NCBI GenBank assembly: GCA_015689705.1
Contig: WVSN01000015.1
Coordinates: 1-64,000 of the forward strand
Length of the DNA stretch: 64,000 nt
Direction of reading: 5' to 3'
Source: Rhodobacterales bacterium HKCCE3408
GTDB lineage: Bacteria > Pseudomonadota > Alphaproteobacteria > Rhodobacterales > Rhodobacteraceae
Both the position numbers and the translations under genes were made by a program. This document shows positions 44,741 to 52,855 of the stretch, piece by piece. A model generated the notes under the pieces. It worked only from the letters and a program-made list of their open reading frames with translations, did not search any database and was not told the origin of the DNA. The stretch's first letter is position 1; every line of letters begins with the position of its first letter.

Positions 44741-45481
44741 TCAGACCGTGTAGTTCAGCGCGAGCCGCCCGCCATCGACGTAGATCGTCTCGCCCGTCAC
44801 GTAGCTGGCCTTGTCGGACGCGAGGAAGGCGACGATATCGCCGATCTCGCGCGCTGTACCCGCGCGGCCGAGCGGGGTGCGCGACATGGCCCGCTTGAAC
44901 GCCTCGGGGTTCGCGTTCACGCCTGCCATCATCTCGGTATCGATGGAGCCGGGGCCGACCGCGTTCACCCGGATGCCATGCGGGGCCAGCGCCAGAGCCG
45001 CGGCCTTGGTCACCTGCATGACCCCGCCTTTCGACGCGCAGTAGGCCGGAATAGCCGGGATCGCGACCTGCGCGTTGATCGAGGACATATTGACGATTGC
45101 GCCCTTGATCCCCTGCGCCACCATCGTCTTTGCCGCCCGCTGCGTTGCGACGAAGGTGCCGATGAGGTTCACGTCGAGCACCCGGCGGAAATCGTCGAGC
45201 GGATACTCGAGGAAATCGCCCGGCATCGCGATGCCGGCGTTGTTCACCAGGACCGAGACCGGGCCGATCCCCGCCTCGATCTTGTCGAACAGCGCGGTGA
45301 TGGCGGTCGCATCGCCGAAGTCGCAGATATGCCCCGTGCCGCCGAAATCCTTGGCGGTGTCAGTCACGCTGTCCTTCACGTCGGCCAGCACGATCCGGCA
45401 GCCGTCCTCGGCCAGTGCCTCGGCGCAGGCGCGCCCGATGCCCTGCGCGCCCCCGGTGATGAGTGCGATCCTGTCGGTCAT
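44741..45481 (-). CDS. Short-chain dehydrogenase/reductase, 246 aa
   Basis: Classical SDR with the loop TGGAQGIGRA, NNAG, catalytic Ser in NMSSINAQ and YCASK, and the C-terminal YVTGETIYVDGG. It should oxidise or reduce a small alcohol or ketone with NAD(P). It overlaps the hydantoinase B gene by four bases (ATGA), so it is in the IclR-controlled operon. This enzyme is different from the SDR of the LacI-controlled locus. The substrate is unknown. Confidence 0.9.
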   Translation of the reverse strand: MTDRIALITGGAQGIGRACAEALAEDGCRIVLADVKDSVTDTAKDFGGTGHICDFGDATAITALFDKIEAGIGPVSVLVNNAGIAMPGDFLEYPLDDFRRVLDVNLIGTFVATQRAAKTMVAQGIKGAIVNMSSINAQVAIPAIPAYCASKGGVMQVTKAAALALAPHGIRVNAVGPGSIDTEMMAGVNANPEAFKRAMSRTPLGRAGTAREIGDIVAFLASDKASYVTGETIYVDGGRLALNYTV

Positions 45482-47133
45482 GTCTTATCTCCCTCGTATC
45501 CGTAGTCCTGTCGCGCCGCCTCGGCGCTGATCTTTCCCGCCTCGAGATCCGCCGCCACCGCGGCCCTGTCCCGGTTCCGGGGGTCACCGTAGCCGCCCCC
45601 GCCGGGCAGGCACAGGCGCAAACGCTGGTCCGCGGCGATCTTCTGCCGGCCCTTGGATTTCAGCCTCGTTCCATCGGTCCGCTCGACCCGGCCGGGTGCG
45701 CCGGTCCCGCCGCCGTCGCGGCCACGGGCGGGGTGGTCGACCCGGTCGAACATCGCGTTGAACCAGAATTCGTAGCCTTCACGGGCGCCGATCTCGATCA
45801 CTTGGCCAAGCCCCCCGCGCGTCTCCCCGGCCCCGCCGGAATCTTCGCGCAGATCCTTCCGCCAGACCGTGATCGGCCCGACATGCTCCGTCGCCTCGAC
45901 GCTCATGGTCGACACGCCCGACGGGAAGGCCGTGGCCGAGAGCCCGTCCGAATTCGGCCGAGCGCCGGTCCCACCCGAGTTGAACATCAGGATTTCCGCC
46001 GGCGGCAGGTTGCTCGCCGGATCGAGCGGCCGGGCCGAGATCTGGATGTTCCACAGCGCCGAGGCCCCTTCGGCCGGAACGGTGCGCGGCACGGCTTCGT
46101 GCAGCGCGCCGAGCACCACGTCCGGCACCAGGTGTCCGATGACGTGGCGGACTGATACGGGCGCGGGCCTTTTCGCCGCGAGGATCGACCCTTCGGGCGC
46201 GGTGATCTCGAACGGCGCGAGCGAGGCGGCGTTGTTCGGCACTTCGGGCGCGATGGCGCATTTCAGCGCGTAACAGGCATAGGCGCGCGTATAGACCTCG
46301 GGGACGTTTACGCCGAAGGCGCTCATCCCGCTCGTCCCGGCAAAATCCGCCGTCATCCGGTCGCCCGACTTGTCGAGCGTCACGACCAGCTCGACCGGTT
46401 TCTCGAACCCGTCGACCGTCATCGCGTTCGTCCAGGTCCCATCCGGCAGCTTGGCGATTGCAGCCCGCGTCGCCTTCGCCGAGGCCTCCATGATGAACTC
46501 CGACAGTCCGTCGAGGTCGCCGATCCCGAACTCGTCCATCATCGACTGCAGCCGCCGGTCGCCGGCCGCGTTGCAGGCTGCGAGCGAGTACATGTCGCCC
46601 ACCGTTTGGTCCGGGGTGCGGACGTTCGCGCGGACGATCTGGATCAGGAACCGGTTGACCTCGCCGCGCTCGGCGAATTTCGAGATCGGGATTAGGAGGC
46701 CTTCCTCGTAAACCTCGCCCGCATCCGGCCCGAAGCCGCGCCCGCCGACATCGACGACATGCGCGGTGCACGCGAAAAAGCCGACATGAAGCCCGTTGCG
46801 GAAAACCGGCGAGACCACCGTGATATCATGCAGATGGCCGGTACCCTTCCACGGATCGTTCGTCAGGTAGACGTCACCCTCGTGGATGTTCTGCGCTCCG
46901 ATCTCGACGATGAAATGCCCGACGCTTTCTGCCATCGCGTTGACATGGCCGGGCGTGCCGGTCACCGCCTGAGCCATCATCCGCCCCTGCCGGTCGAACA
47001 GCCCCGCCGAAAGATCCCCCGCCTCGCGCACGCTGGTGGAGAATGCGGTGCGGATCAGCGTCGTGGCCTGTTCCTCCACGACCGCGATCAGCCGGTTCCA
47101 CATGATCTGATAGTCGATGGCGGAGGGGGTCAT
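45478..47133 (-). CDS. hyuB: Hydantoinase B / 5-oxoprolinase beta subunit family, 551 aa
   Basis: HyuB-type proteins form, with HyuA, ATP-dependent hydrolases of cyclic amides (N-methylhydantoinase, 5-oxoprolinase) or related carboxylases. The N-terminal SAIDYQIMWNRLIAVVEEQA, the TNDPWKGTGHLHDITVV segment near 90-110, and the C-terminal LPGGGGYGDPRNRD are characteristic. Start 47133 overlaps the HyuA stop (ATGA). With HyuA it probably opens an N-substituted ring or activates a carbonyl compound; the actual substrate is not clear. Confidence 0.9.
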   Translation of the reverse strand: MTPSAIDYQIMWNRLIAVVEEQATTLIRTAFSTSVREAGDLSAGLFDRQGRMMAQAVTGTPGHVNAMAESVGHFIVEIGAQNIHEGDVYLTNDPWKGTGHLHDITVVSPVFRNGLHVGFFACTAHVVDVGGRGFGPDAGEVYEEGLLIPISKFAERGEVNRFLIQIVRANVRTPDQTVGDMYSLAACNAAGDRRLQSMMDEFGIGDLDGLSEFIMEASAKATRAAIAKLPDGTWTNAMTVDGFEKPVELVVTLDKSGDRMTADFAGTSGMSAFGVNVPEVYTRAYACYALKCAIAPEVPNNAASLAPFEITAPEGSILAAKRPAPVSVRHVIGHLVPDVVLGALHEAVPRTVPAEGASALWNIQISARPLDPASNLPPAEILMFNSGGTGARPNSDGLSATAFPSGVSTMSVEATEHVGPITVWRKDLREDSGGAGETRGGLGQVIEIGAREGYEFWFNAMFDRVDHPARGRDGGGTGAPGRVERTDGTRLKSKGRQKIAADQRLRLCLPGGGGYGDPRNRDRAAVAADLEAGKISAEAARQDYGYEGDKT

Positions 47134-49211
47134 TTCGCGTCCTTCCGGATCAGGAGCAGGCAGCCATCGGGCTGGCCGATGGCGCGGAAGGCCGAGGTGA
47201 CGACGGTCGAGGTCTCGTCCTCGGTGATGATCGCCGGCCCGTCGACGGCCGCGCCGGGTGTCATCGCGGTCCTGGCGACCTCCGCCGCCACGACGAAACT
47301 GCGGAGCGCGGCATCGTAGACCTGCCGCGTCCGCACCGTCTTCGCCTTTGCCGTTCCGTCGGCTGTCTTCACCGCCGGTGGCGCGGGCACGACGGAGGCG
47401 ACGGTCAGCGACCAGTTGGTGATCTCGGGATCGAGACCCTCGATGATCCGGCCGAAGAGCGTGCGGTAGGCGTCCTCGAAGGCCGCGCGGATTGTGCATG
47501 TGTCATCGCCTGTGAAGGCGCGATGCGGAAGCTCGACCGGTATCTCCCATCCCTGTCCGCGGTAGCGCATGAAGGCGACCAGCCGGGTCGTCGTCTCGAC
47601 CCCGGCCGCCCCCGCCTCCACGAAGCCACGCGCCTCCGCCTCCATCGCGTCGAGCGTCGCATTGACCGTCGCCGGATCGAACGCGTCGAGCGCCTGGAAC
47701 AATCCCCGCGTCGCCTCGTAACTGACCGGCGCCTTGAGAAACCCGATAGCCGAGCCGACGCCCGCACCCGGCGGCACCAGCGCCGCCGATATCCCAAGCT
47801 TCTCGCACTGCCGGCAGGCATGGAGCGGCGCGCCACCGCCAAAGGCGATCATCGTGAACCGCTCGATATCGCGCCCGTTCTCGACGGTGTGGACGCGCGC
47901 GGCGTTCGCCATGTTCTCGTCCACCATTTCGGTGATGCCGAACCCCGCATCCGTCGTCCCGATCCCCTGCGCCTCGGCGATGACGCCAAGCGCGGCCTCG
48001 GCCCGGTCTGGCAGCAGCGGGATGGCCCCGCCCGCGAAGTTCTCCGGATCGAGCCGGCCAAGCCCCAGGTTCGCGTCAGTCACGGTCGGCTCCACTCCGC
48101 CGCGGCCATAGCAGGCCGGCCCCGGCTCCGACCCGGCCGAGCGCGGCCCGACCTGGATCCGGCCCATCGTATCGATCGAGGCGATGGACCCGCCACCCGC
48201 GCCGATCTCCACCATCTCGACGACCGGCGTCGAAACCAGCATCCCTGAGCCCTTCTTGAACCGGTAGGTCCGCGCGACCTCGAAGCTCGTCGCGGTCTTT
48301 GGCCGTCCGTCCTCGATCAGGCAGATCTTCGCGGTCGTCCCGCCCATGTCGAAGCTGAGCACCTGCGACAGGCCATGCGCCCGGGCGTAGTCGGCGGCAT
48401 AGATCGCGCCGCCCGCCGGCCCGGATTCCAGTAGCCGCACGGGCTGTTCCGCCGCCGTCTCGACGTCGATCAGGCCACCGCCCGAATGCATCAGGAAGAC
48501 CGGCGCCTCGATCCCCGCGCCGCGCAACTTCGCGACGAGCCTGCCGAGATAGGCCGAGACCCGCGGGCGGACATAAGCGTTCGCGATCACGGTGTTGAAG
48601 CGCGGCAACTCGCGCACCTGCGGCGAGACGACGGAGGAGATCGACACCGACAGCTCCGGCGCGGCCGTCGCCAGGGCCTCCGCCATCATCCGTTCGTGGC
48701 TGTCGTTCGCGTAGGCGTGCATCAGCCCGACAGCGACCGCCTCGTAGCCTGCGGCCACGACCCGCGCAGCCATCGCCTCTGCCTCGGCCGGATCGAGCGC
48801 CAGCAGCACCTCGCCCTTCGGCCCCATCCGCTCGGACAGGGTGAAGCGGTCCTTTCTCGGCACCAGCGGCGCGGGGAGTTCGAGGTTCAGGTCGTATTGC
48901 TCGAACCGGTTCTCCGACCGCATTTCGATGACGTCACGGAAGCCCTCGGTCGTGATGAACGCCGTTCGCGCACCCCGGCGCTCGATCAGCGCGTTCGTCA
49001 CCAGCGTCGTGCCGTGGATCACCTGCGCGATATCGGTCAGCGCGATCCCGGCCTCTGCGGCCGCCGTCTCGATGCCCGTCAGGATCGCGCGCTCCGGCTC
49101 GGCATAGTCCGTCAGCACCTTGCAGCTCGAAATGCCCGCCGATGTCTCGAGCGCGACATCGGTGAAGGTGCCGCCGATATCGACGCCGACGCGGATGGAG
49201 CCCCGTACCAT
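47130..49211 (-). CDS. hyuA: Hydantoinase A / 5-oxoprolinase alpha subunit family, 693 aa
   Basis: The ASKHA-type ATP-binding marks are visible: VGVDIGGTFTDVALE at the N-terminus and the second phosphate loop in SFDMGGTTAKICLI near 285. The C-terminal region (GGAPLHACRQCEKLGISAAL) completes the family shape at normal length. It is coupled to hyuB, the two subunits working together. ATP-driven cleavage of an N-alkylhydantoin-like ring or pyroglutamate-like ring is the established family role. Neighbouring DAO oxidase and PurU suggest an N-methylated substrate, an inference. Confidence 0.92.
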   Translation of the reverse strand: MVRGSIRVGVDIGGTFTDVALETSAGISSCKVLTDYAEPERAILTGIETAAAEAGIALTDIAQVIHGTTLVTNALIERRGARTAFITTEGFRDVIEMRSENRFEQYDLNLELPAPLVPRKDRFTLSERMGPKGEVLLALDPAEAEAMAARVVAAGYEAVAVGLMHAYANDSHERMMAEALATAAPELSVSISSVVSPQVRELPRFNTVIANAYVRPRVSAYLGRLVAKLRGAGIEAPVFLMHSGGGLIDVETAAEQPVRLLESGPAGGAIYAADYARAHGLSQVLSFDMGGTTAKICLIEDGRPKTATSFEVARTYRFKKGSGMLVSTPVVEMVEIGAGGGSIASIDTMGRIQVGPRSAGSEPGPACYGRGGVEPTVTDANLGLGRLDPENFAGGAIPLLPDRAEAALGVIAEAQGIGTTDAGFGITEMVDENMANAARVHTVENGRDIERFTMIAFGGGAPLHACRQCEKLGISAALVPPGAGVGSAIGFLKAPVSYEATRGLFQALDAFDPATVNATLDAMEAEARGFVEAGAAGVETTTRLVAFMRYRGQGWEIPVELPHRAFTGDDTCTIRAAFEDAYRTLFGRIIEGLDPEITNWSLTVASVVPAPPAVKTADGTAKAKTVRTRQVYDAALRSFVVAAEVARTAMTPGAAVDGPAIITEDETSTVVTSAFRAIGQPDGCLLLIRKDAK

Positions 49212-49212
49212 C

Positions 49213-50484
49213 TCAGAACCCCCTCAGGATCTGGTTGCCCATGAAGCCGAGCGCGTAGACGCGGCTGCGAAGTTTCGCCTCGGCGCGGATCACGTTCGTG
49301 ACCGGCAGCGGAAGGTCGGCCGGGTCCATGCCGGTCAGAAGCCCCGCCATCGCTTGCCCGAAGATCGTGCCGGTCGTGATGCCCCGGCCGTTGTAGCCGA
49401 TCGGCGTGTAAAGCCCTTCGGCCAGGATATGGATGCGCGGCAGATGGTCAGGCGTCATCGCGAACTGGCCGTCCCAGGCCTCCTCGAACTCGACCGGGCC
49501 AAGATCGGGGAAGACCCGCGACAATTGCCGCTGCGCCCACCGCCGGGACACGCCGGATTGCGCCGTGCCGATCAGGCTCCCCATCGACCCGATCAGGATG
49601 CGGCCATGCGCATCCCGCCGGATCGACCGCATGATGAGCCCGGTGTCCCAAAGCCCCTGCCCCTCTGGCAGAATGCCACGGCTGCGTTCGCCAAGCGGCA
49701 CGGTGGCGAGCTGGAAGTACCGCATCTTCATGTAGCTGCGCGACAGGCCGGGCCAGAGCTGGTCGGTATAGGCGTTGGTGCCGAGCACGACGTATTTCGC
49801 GCCGATTGACCCCTTCGATGTCTCGACCCGCCAGCCGCCATTCTCGGGCACAAGGCGGGTCACCGTCGTGCCGGTCGTGATCGACGCGCCTGCGGCCAGG
49901 GCCGCCCGGGCCAGACCGCGGGCATAGCCCATCGGGTTGATCGTGCCCGCCCGGCGGTCGAGAAGGCCGCCGTGGAACGCGCGCGATCCGACCTTCTCGG
50001 ACACGGCGTCGCGGTCGAGCAGTTCGACCGGCGCGCCCATCGACTGCCATTCCTCCGCCCGCGCCCGCAGACCGGGCAGTCCGGACGGCGCGTGGGCGGC
50101 ATGGATCGTCCCGCTCCGCGTCGCCTCGCAGCGGATCTGGAACTTCTCGATCAGGTCGAAGACCGTCTCGGGCCCGTCGCCGAACCGCTTCAGGAAACGC
50201 GGCCCGTAGGACGGACCGAGCGTCTTCTTCACCTCATGAGGCGGTAGCCAGATGCCCGCGTTCACGAGACCGACATTCCGCCCCGATCCGCCGTAGCCGA
50301 CCTGCCTGGCTTCCAGAACATGCGCCGAAAGACCGGCCTCGGCGGCATGAAGTGCCGTCGAGAGGCCGGTGAAACCGCCGCCAACGATGGCGAGATCGAC
50401 ATGCTCCGGCAGGCTCTCCGCCTCGCGTGGCGGCGCCTCGGGCGAGCTTCGATCCCAGAGCGATATCCTTGGCACGCCAGTCAT
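49213..50484 (-). CDS. FAD-dependent amine/amino-acid oxidase (DAO family), 423 aa
   Basis: The FAD Rossmann loop (LAIVGGGFTGLSTALHAAEA) near residues 30-50 and the GSGRNVGLVNAGIWLPP segment are typical of DAO proteins related to gamma-glutamylputrescine oxidoreductase (PuuB) and sarcosine/glycine oxidases. The C-terminal GLYTPIGYNGRGITTGTIFG is the second FAD contact. It is the first gene of the operon and lies right behind an IclR-type operator. It should oxidise an amine, releasing hydrogen peroxide or passing electrons on; formaldehyde release from an N-methyl amine would fit the PurU gene downstream. Confidence 0.88.
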   Translation of the reverse strand: MTGVPRISLWDRSSPEAPPREAESLPEHVDLAIVGGGFTGLSTALHAAEAGLSAHVLEARQVGYGGSGRNVGLVNAGIWLPPHEVKKTLGPSYGPRFLKRFGDGPETVFDLIEKFQIRCEATRSGTIHAAHAPSGLPGLRARAEEWQSMGAPVELLDRDAVSEKVGSRAFHGGLLDRRAGTINPMGYARGLARAALAAGASITTGTTVTRLVPENGGWRVETSKGSIGAKYVVLGTNAYTDQLWPGLSRSYMKMRYFQLATVPLGERSRGILPEGQGLWDTGLIMRSIRRDAHGRILIGSMGSLIGTAQSGVSRRWAQRQLSRVFPDLGPVEFEEAWDGQFAMTPDHLPRIHILAEGLYTPIGYNGRGITTGTIFGQAMAGLLTGMDPADLPLPVTNVIRAEAKLRSRVYALGFMGNQILRGF

Positions 50485-50557
50485 GCGAGCGACTCCCGGA
50501 CCCGGTTTCCCGGCTTGTCGCAGAGGCGCCGTAGCCGTGTCAATATGGCGTATTTAT

Positions 50558-50573
50558 GTTCCATATACCGGCA
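50558..50573. promoter_or_regulatory. Putative IclR operator, operon promoter
   Basis: GTTCCATATACCGGCA matches the site upstream of iclR (GTTCCGTATACCGAAC) in 12 of the first 13 bases. It lies 74-89 bp upstream of the oxidase start, just after the IclR stop codon, where the promoter of the leftward operon is expected. Confidence 0.6.
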
Positions 50574-50576
50574 CAA

Positions 50577-51350
50577 TCAGCCCTGTCCGCGGGCAAGCTT
50601 TCGCGACACGGCGGCAGCCGCATGCATACAGAGTGCACCGTATCTCTCCGCCCCGCCCTCGGGCAGGTTCACGTCGGGCAGCGACACGCCAAGCGCTGCG
50701 ACCGCCTCGCCCTCCGGCAGACAGATCGCCGCCGCGAACCCGAGCACGCGGTCGCGCAGTTCTCCCCGGTCGACGGCGTATCCGCGCGTCCGCGTCTCGG
50801 CGATGTCGGCATCGAGATCGGCCAGCCGCGTGATCGTCCGGTCGGTGTAGCCCTCGAGCGGGTCCGGCAGCTTGGCGCGCATCATCGCGTAGTTCCGCGC
50901 CAGTATCGCCTTGCCAGTGCTGACCGCGTGGATCGGCGCCGAGCCTCCGACCGGGTTCCAGGACCTGATGGGCTTGGCGCTGTCGATCTTGTCGATATAG
51001 ATCACGCGGGTCGCCTCCGGCACGGCGAGATAGACCGTCTCGCCGGTTTCGGCGGACAGGTAGGCCATCTCCGGCGCGGCCAGCGCGCGGTAGTTCAGCC
51101 CCTCGACGATGGATTGCCCGGTCTGCCACATCCGCAGCGTGGCGCGGTAGCCGCCGCCCGGTTCCTGCGCGACGTAGCCGAGGCGGGTCAGCGTCTGAAG
51201 CAGCCGGAAGGTGTTCGATTTCGTCAGACCGAGCTGCCGGGACAGTTCGGTCACGCCGAGCGCGCGATGTGCCGCGGCCAGCGCCTCGAGGATCTGGAGG
51301 CCCTTCGACAGGGTCGAGTCGACTCGCGGCGCCGTCTCCGTCTCGTTCAT
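50577..51350 (-). CDS. IclR-family transcriptional regulator, 257 aa
   Basis: An N-terminal winged helix (VDSTLSKGLQILEALAAAHR, VTELSRQLGLTKSNTFRLLQ) precedes an effector-binding GAF-like domain (about 85-250, with IHAVSTGKAILARNY). It probably controls the DAO-hyuAB-SDR-kinase-purU operon just downstream and its own gene, given matching palindromic sites at both promoters. I chose the ATG at 51350; an in-frame GTG/ATG-type start up to 51383 would run across the upstream site. Whether it activates or represses is unknown. Confidence 0.92.
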   Translation of the reverse strand: MNETETAPRVDSTLSKGLQILEALAAAHRALGVTELSRQLGLTKSNTFRLLQTLTRLGYVAQEPGGGYRATLRMWQTGQSIVEGLNYRALAAPEMAYLSAETGETVYLAVPEATRVIYIDKIDSAKPIRSWNPVGGSAPIHAVSTGKAILARNYAMMRAKLPDPLEGYTDRTITRLADLDADIAETRTRGYAVDRGELRDRVLGFAAAICLPEGEAVAALGVSLPDVNLPEGGAERYGALCMHAAAAVSRKLARGQG

Positions 51351-51364
51351 CCGCACGTCCTCTT

Positions 51365-51380
51365 GTTCCGTATACCGAAC
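51365..51380. promoter_or_regulatory. Putative IclR operator, autoregulatory
   Basis: GTTCCGTATACCGAAC is a 16-bp palindrome with one mismatched pair, centred on GTATAC. It lies just upstream of the IclR start (51350) and matches the site at 50558. Confidence 0.65.
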
Positions 51381-51564
51381 CATTCATCCAGCATAATGAT
51401 ACAGATTGCCCAGGAAGTCCCGACTGAAATTCAAAGGGCCAGCCTAATTGCCGAGCAAAAAAGTCGGGATTGATTTCCCGGGTCGAAAGGCTCAGGAATG
51501 GGGCGACTCGAAACGCACCGTCCAGGACGCCGCCGCCACCGGACCGACAGGAAGGACAGCCTAC

Positions 51565-52824
51565 ATGCAAAGACTGCTCGCCACCGGCGCCGCGATTGCC
51601 GCGCTCGGAGCCCCCGCCGCCGCCCAGGATACAGCAGACGTCGTCCGCACCTATGCCGACATGGCCGAGGCCGCGTATACCGACAGCCTGACCGCGGCCC
51701 GGACGCTCGACGCCGCGGTCGACGCGCTTCTCGCCGCGCCCTCGGTCGGAACATTGCAGGACGCCCGCGCCGCGTGGCGCGCGGCCCGCATCCCCTACCT
51801 GCAGACCGAGGTCTTCCGCTTCGGCAACCCCATCGTGGATGACTGGGAAGGCCGCGTGAACTCCTGGCCCCTGGACGAGGGCCTGATCGACTATGTCGAT
51901 GCCGGCTACGGCAGCGCGACCGAGGAGAACGACTTCGCCGCCCTGAACGTCGTCGCCAACGCGAGCTTCACGCTGTCGGGCGAAGATGTGGACGCGTCCG
52001 AGATCACGCCCGCCTTCCTGCAGGACGTTCTGCACGAGGCCGACGGGGTCGAGGCCAATGTCGCGACCGGCTACCACGCCATCGAATTCCTGCTCTGGGG
52101 CCAGGACCTGAACGGACACGGCGCCGGTGCCGGCAACCGGCCTTGGACCGACTTCTCGCAGGGGTCTGACTGCACGAACGGAAACTGCGACCGGCGAGCC
52201 GAGTATCTCGACAGCGCGACAGACCTTCTTGTCAGCGACCTCGAGGAAATCGTGACCGCCTGGACGGCCGACGGCGCGGCCCGCGCGCGGCTGCTCTCGG
52301 ACCCCGAGGCCGGGCTTTCGGCGATGCTGACCGGCATGGGCTCGCTCTCCTACGGCGAGCTGGCGGGCGAGCGCATGCGGCTCGGACTCATGCTGAACGA
52401 CCCCGAGGAGGAGCAGGACTGCTTCTCCGACAACACCCATAACAGCCACTATTACGACGGATTTGGCATCCAGAACGTCTATCTCGGCAGCTATGCCGGC
52501 ATCGACGGGCGGATCGTCTCCGGCCCCGCGCTGGCCGATCTTGTCGCGGCGGCCGATCCCGCGCTCGATGCCGAGATGCGGCTGCGCCTGTCCGACACGA
52601 TGCGTGCGCTCGGCCGGATCAAGACGACCGCCGAGGCAGGGTTTGCCTATGACCGGATGCTTGAACGCGGCAATGCGGGGGGAGAGGCATTGGTGACAGC
52701 CGGCGTCGAGGGCCTCATCGCCCAGACGGCGACGATCGAACGCATCGTCGACGCGCTCGATCTGGGGCAGGTCACGTTCGAAGGATCGGACAGCCTCGAT
52801 GCGCCGTCGGCGGTGTTCCAGTAG
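51565..52824 (+). CDS. Imelysin-family (IrpA/EfeO-like) periplasmic protein, 419 aa
   Basis: A signal peptide (MQRLLATGAAIAALGAPAAA) precedes an imelysin domain. The iron-site motif GxHxxE is intact as GYHAIE (169-174). The family is linked to iron uptake and is often regulated by Fur; a metal-binding periplasmic role is expected. It is the first gene of a four-gene rightward cluster. The ATG at 51565 has an AGGAAGGAC site; an open frame upstream has no signal peptide. Confidence 0.9.
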   Translation: MQRLLATGAAIAALGAPAAAQDTADVVRTYADMAEAAYTDSLTAARTLDAAVDALLAAPSVGTLQDARAAWRAARIPYLQTEVFRFGNPIVDDWEGRVNSWPLDEGLIDYVDAGYGSATEENDFAALNVVANASFTLSGEDVDASEITPAFLQDVLHEADGVEANVATGYHAIEFLLWGQDLNGHGAGAGNRPWTDFSQGSDCTNGNCDRRAEYLDSATDLLVSDLEEIVTAWTADGAARARLLSDPEAGLSAMLTGMGSLSYGELAGERMRLGLMLNDPEEEQDCFSDNTHNSHYYDGFGIQNVYLGSYAGIDGRIVSGPALADLVAAADPALDAEMRLRLSDTMRALGRIKTTAEAGFAYDRMLERGNAGGEALVTAGVEGLIAQTATIERIVDALDLGQVTFEGSDSLDAPSAVFQ

Positions 52825-52855
52825 CTTTCGCGACCACCCCGGGAGGATCGGAACC

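Noticed and set aside
51418-51469. Inverted repeat TCCCGACT / AGTCGGGA before the imelysin operon as an iron box or terminator
   Set aside because: The arms are separated by 36 bases and the T/A run lies inside; it matches no Fur, Irr or RirA consensus that I can defend.
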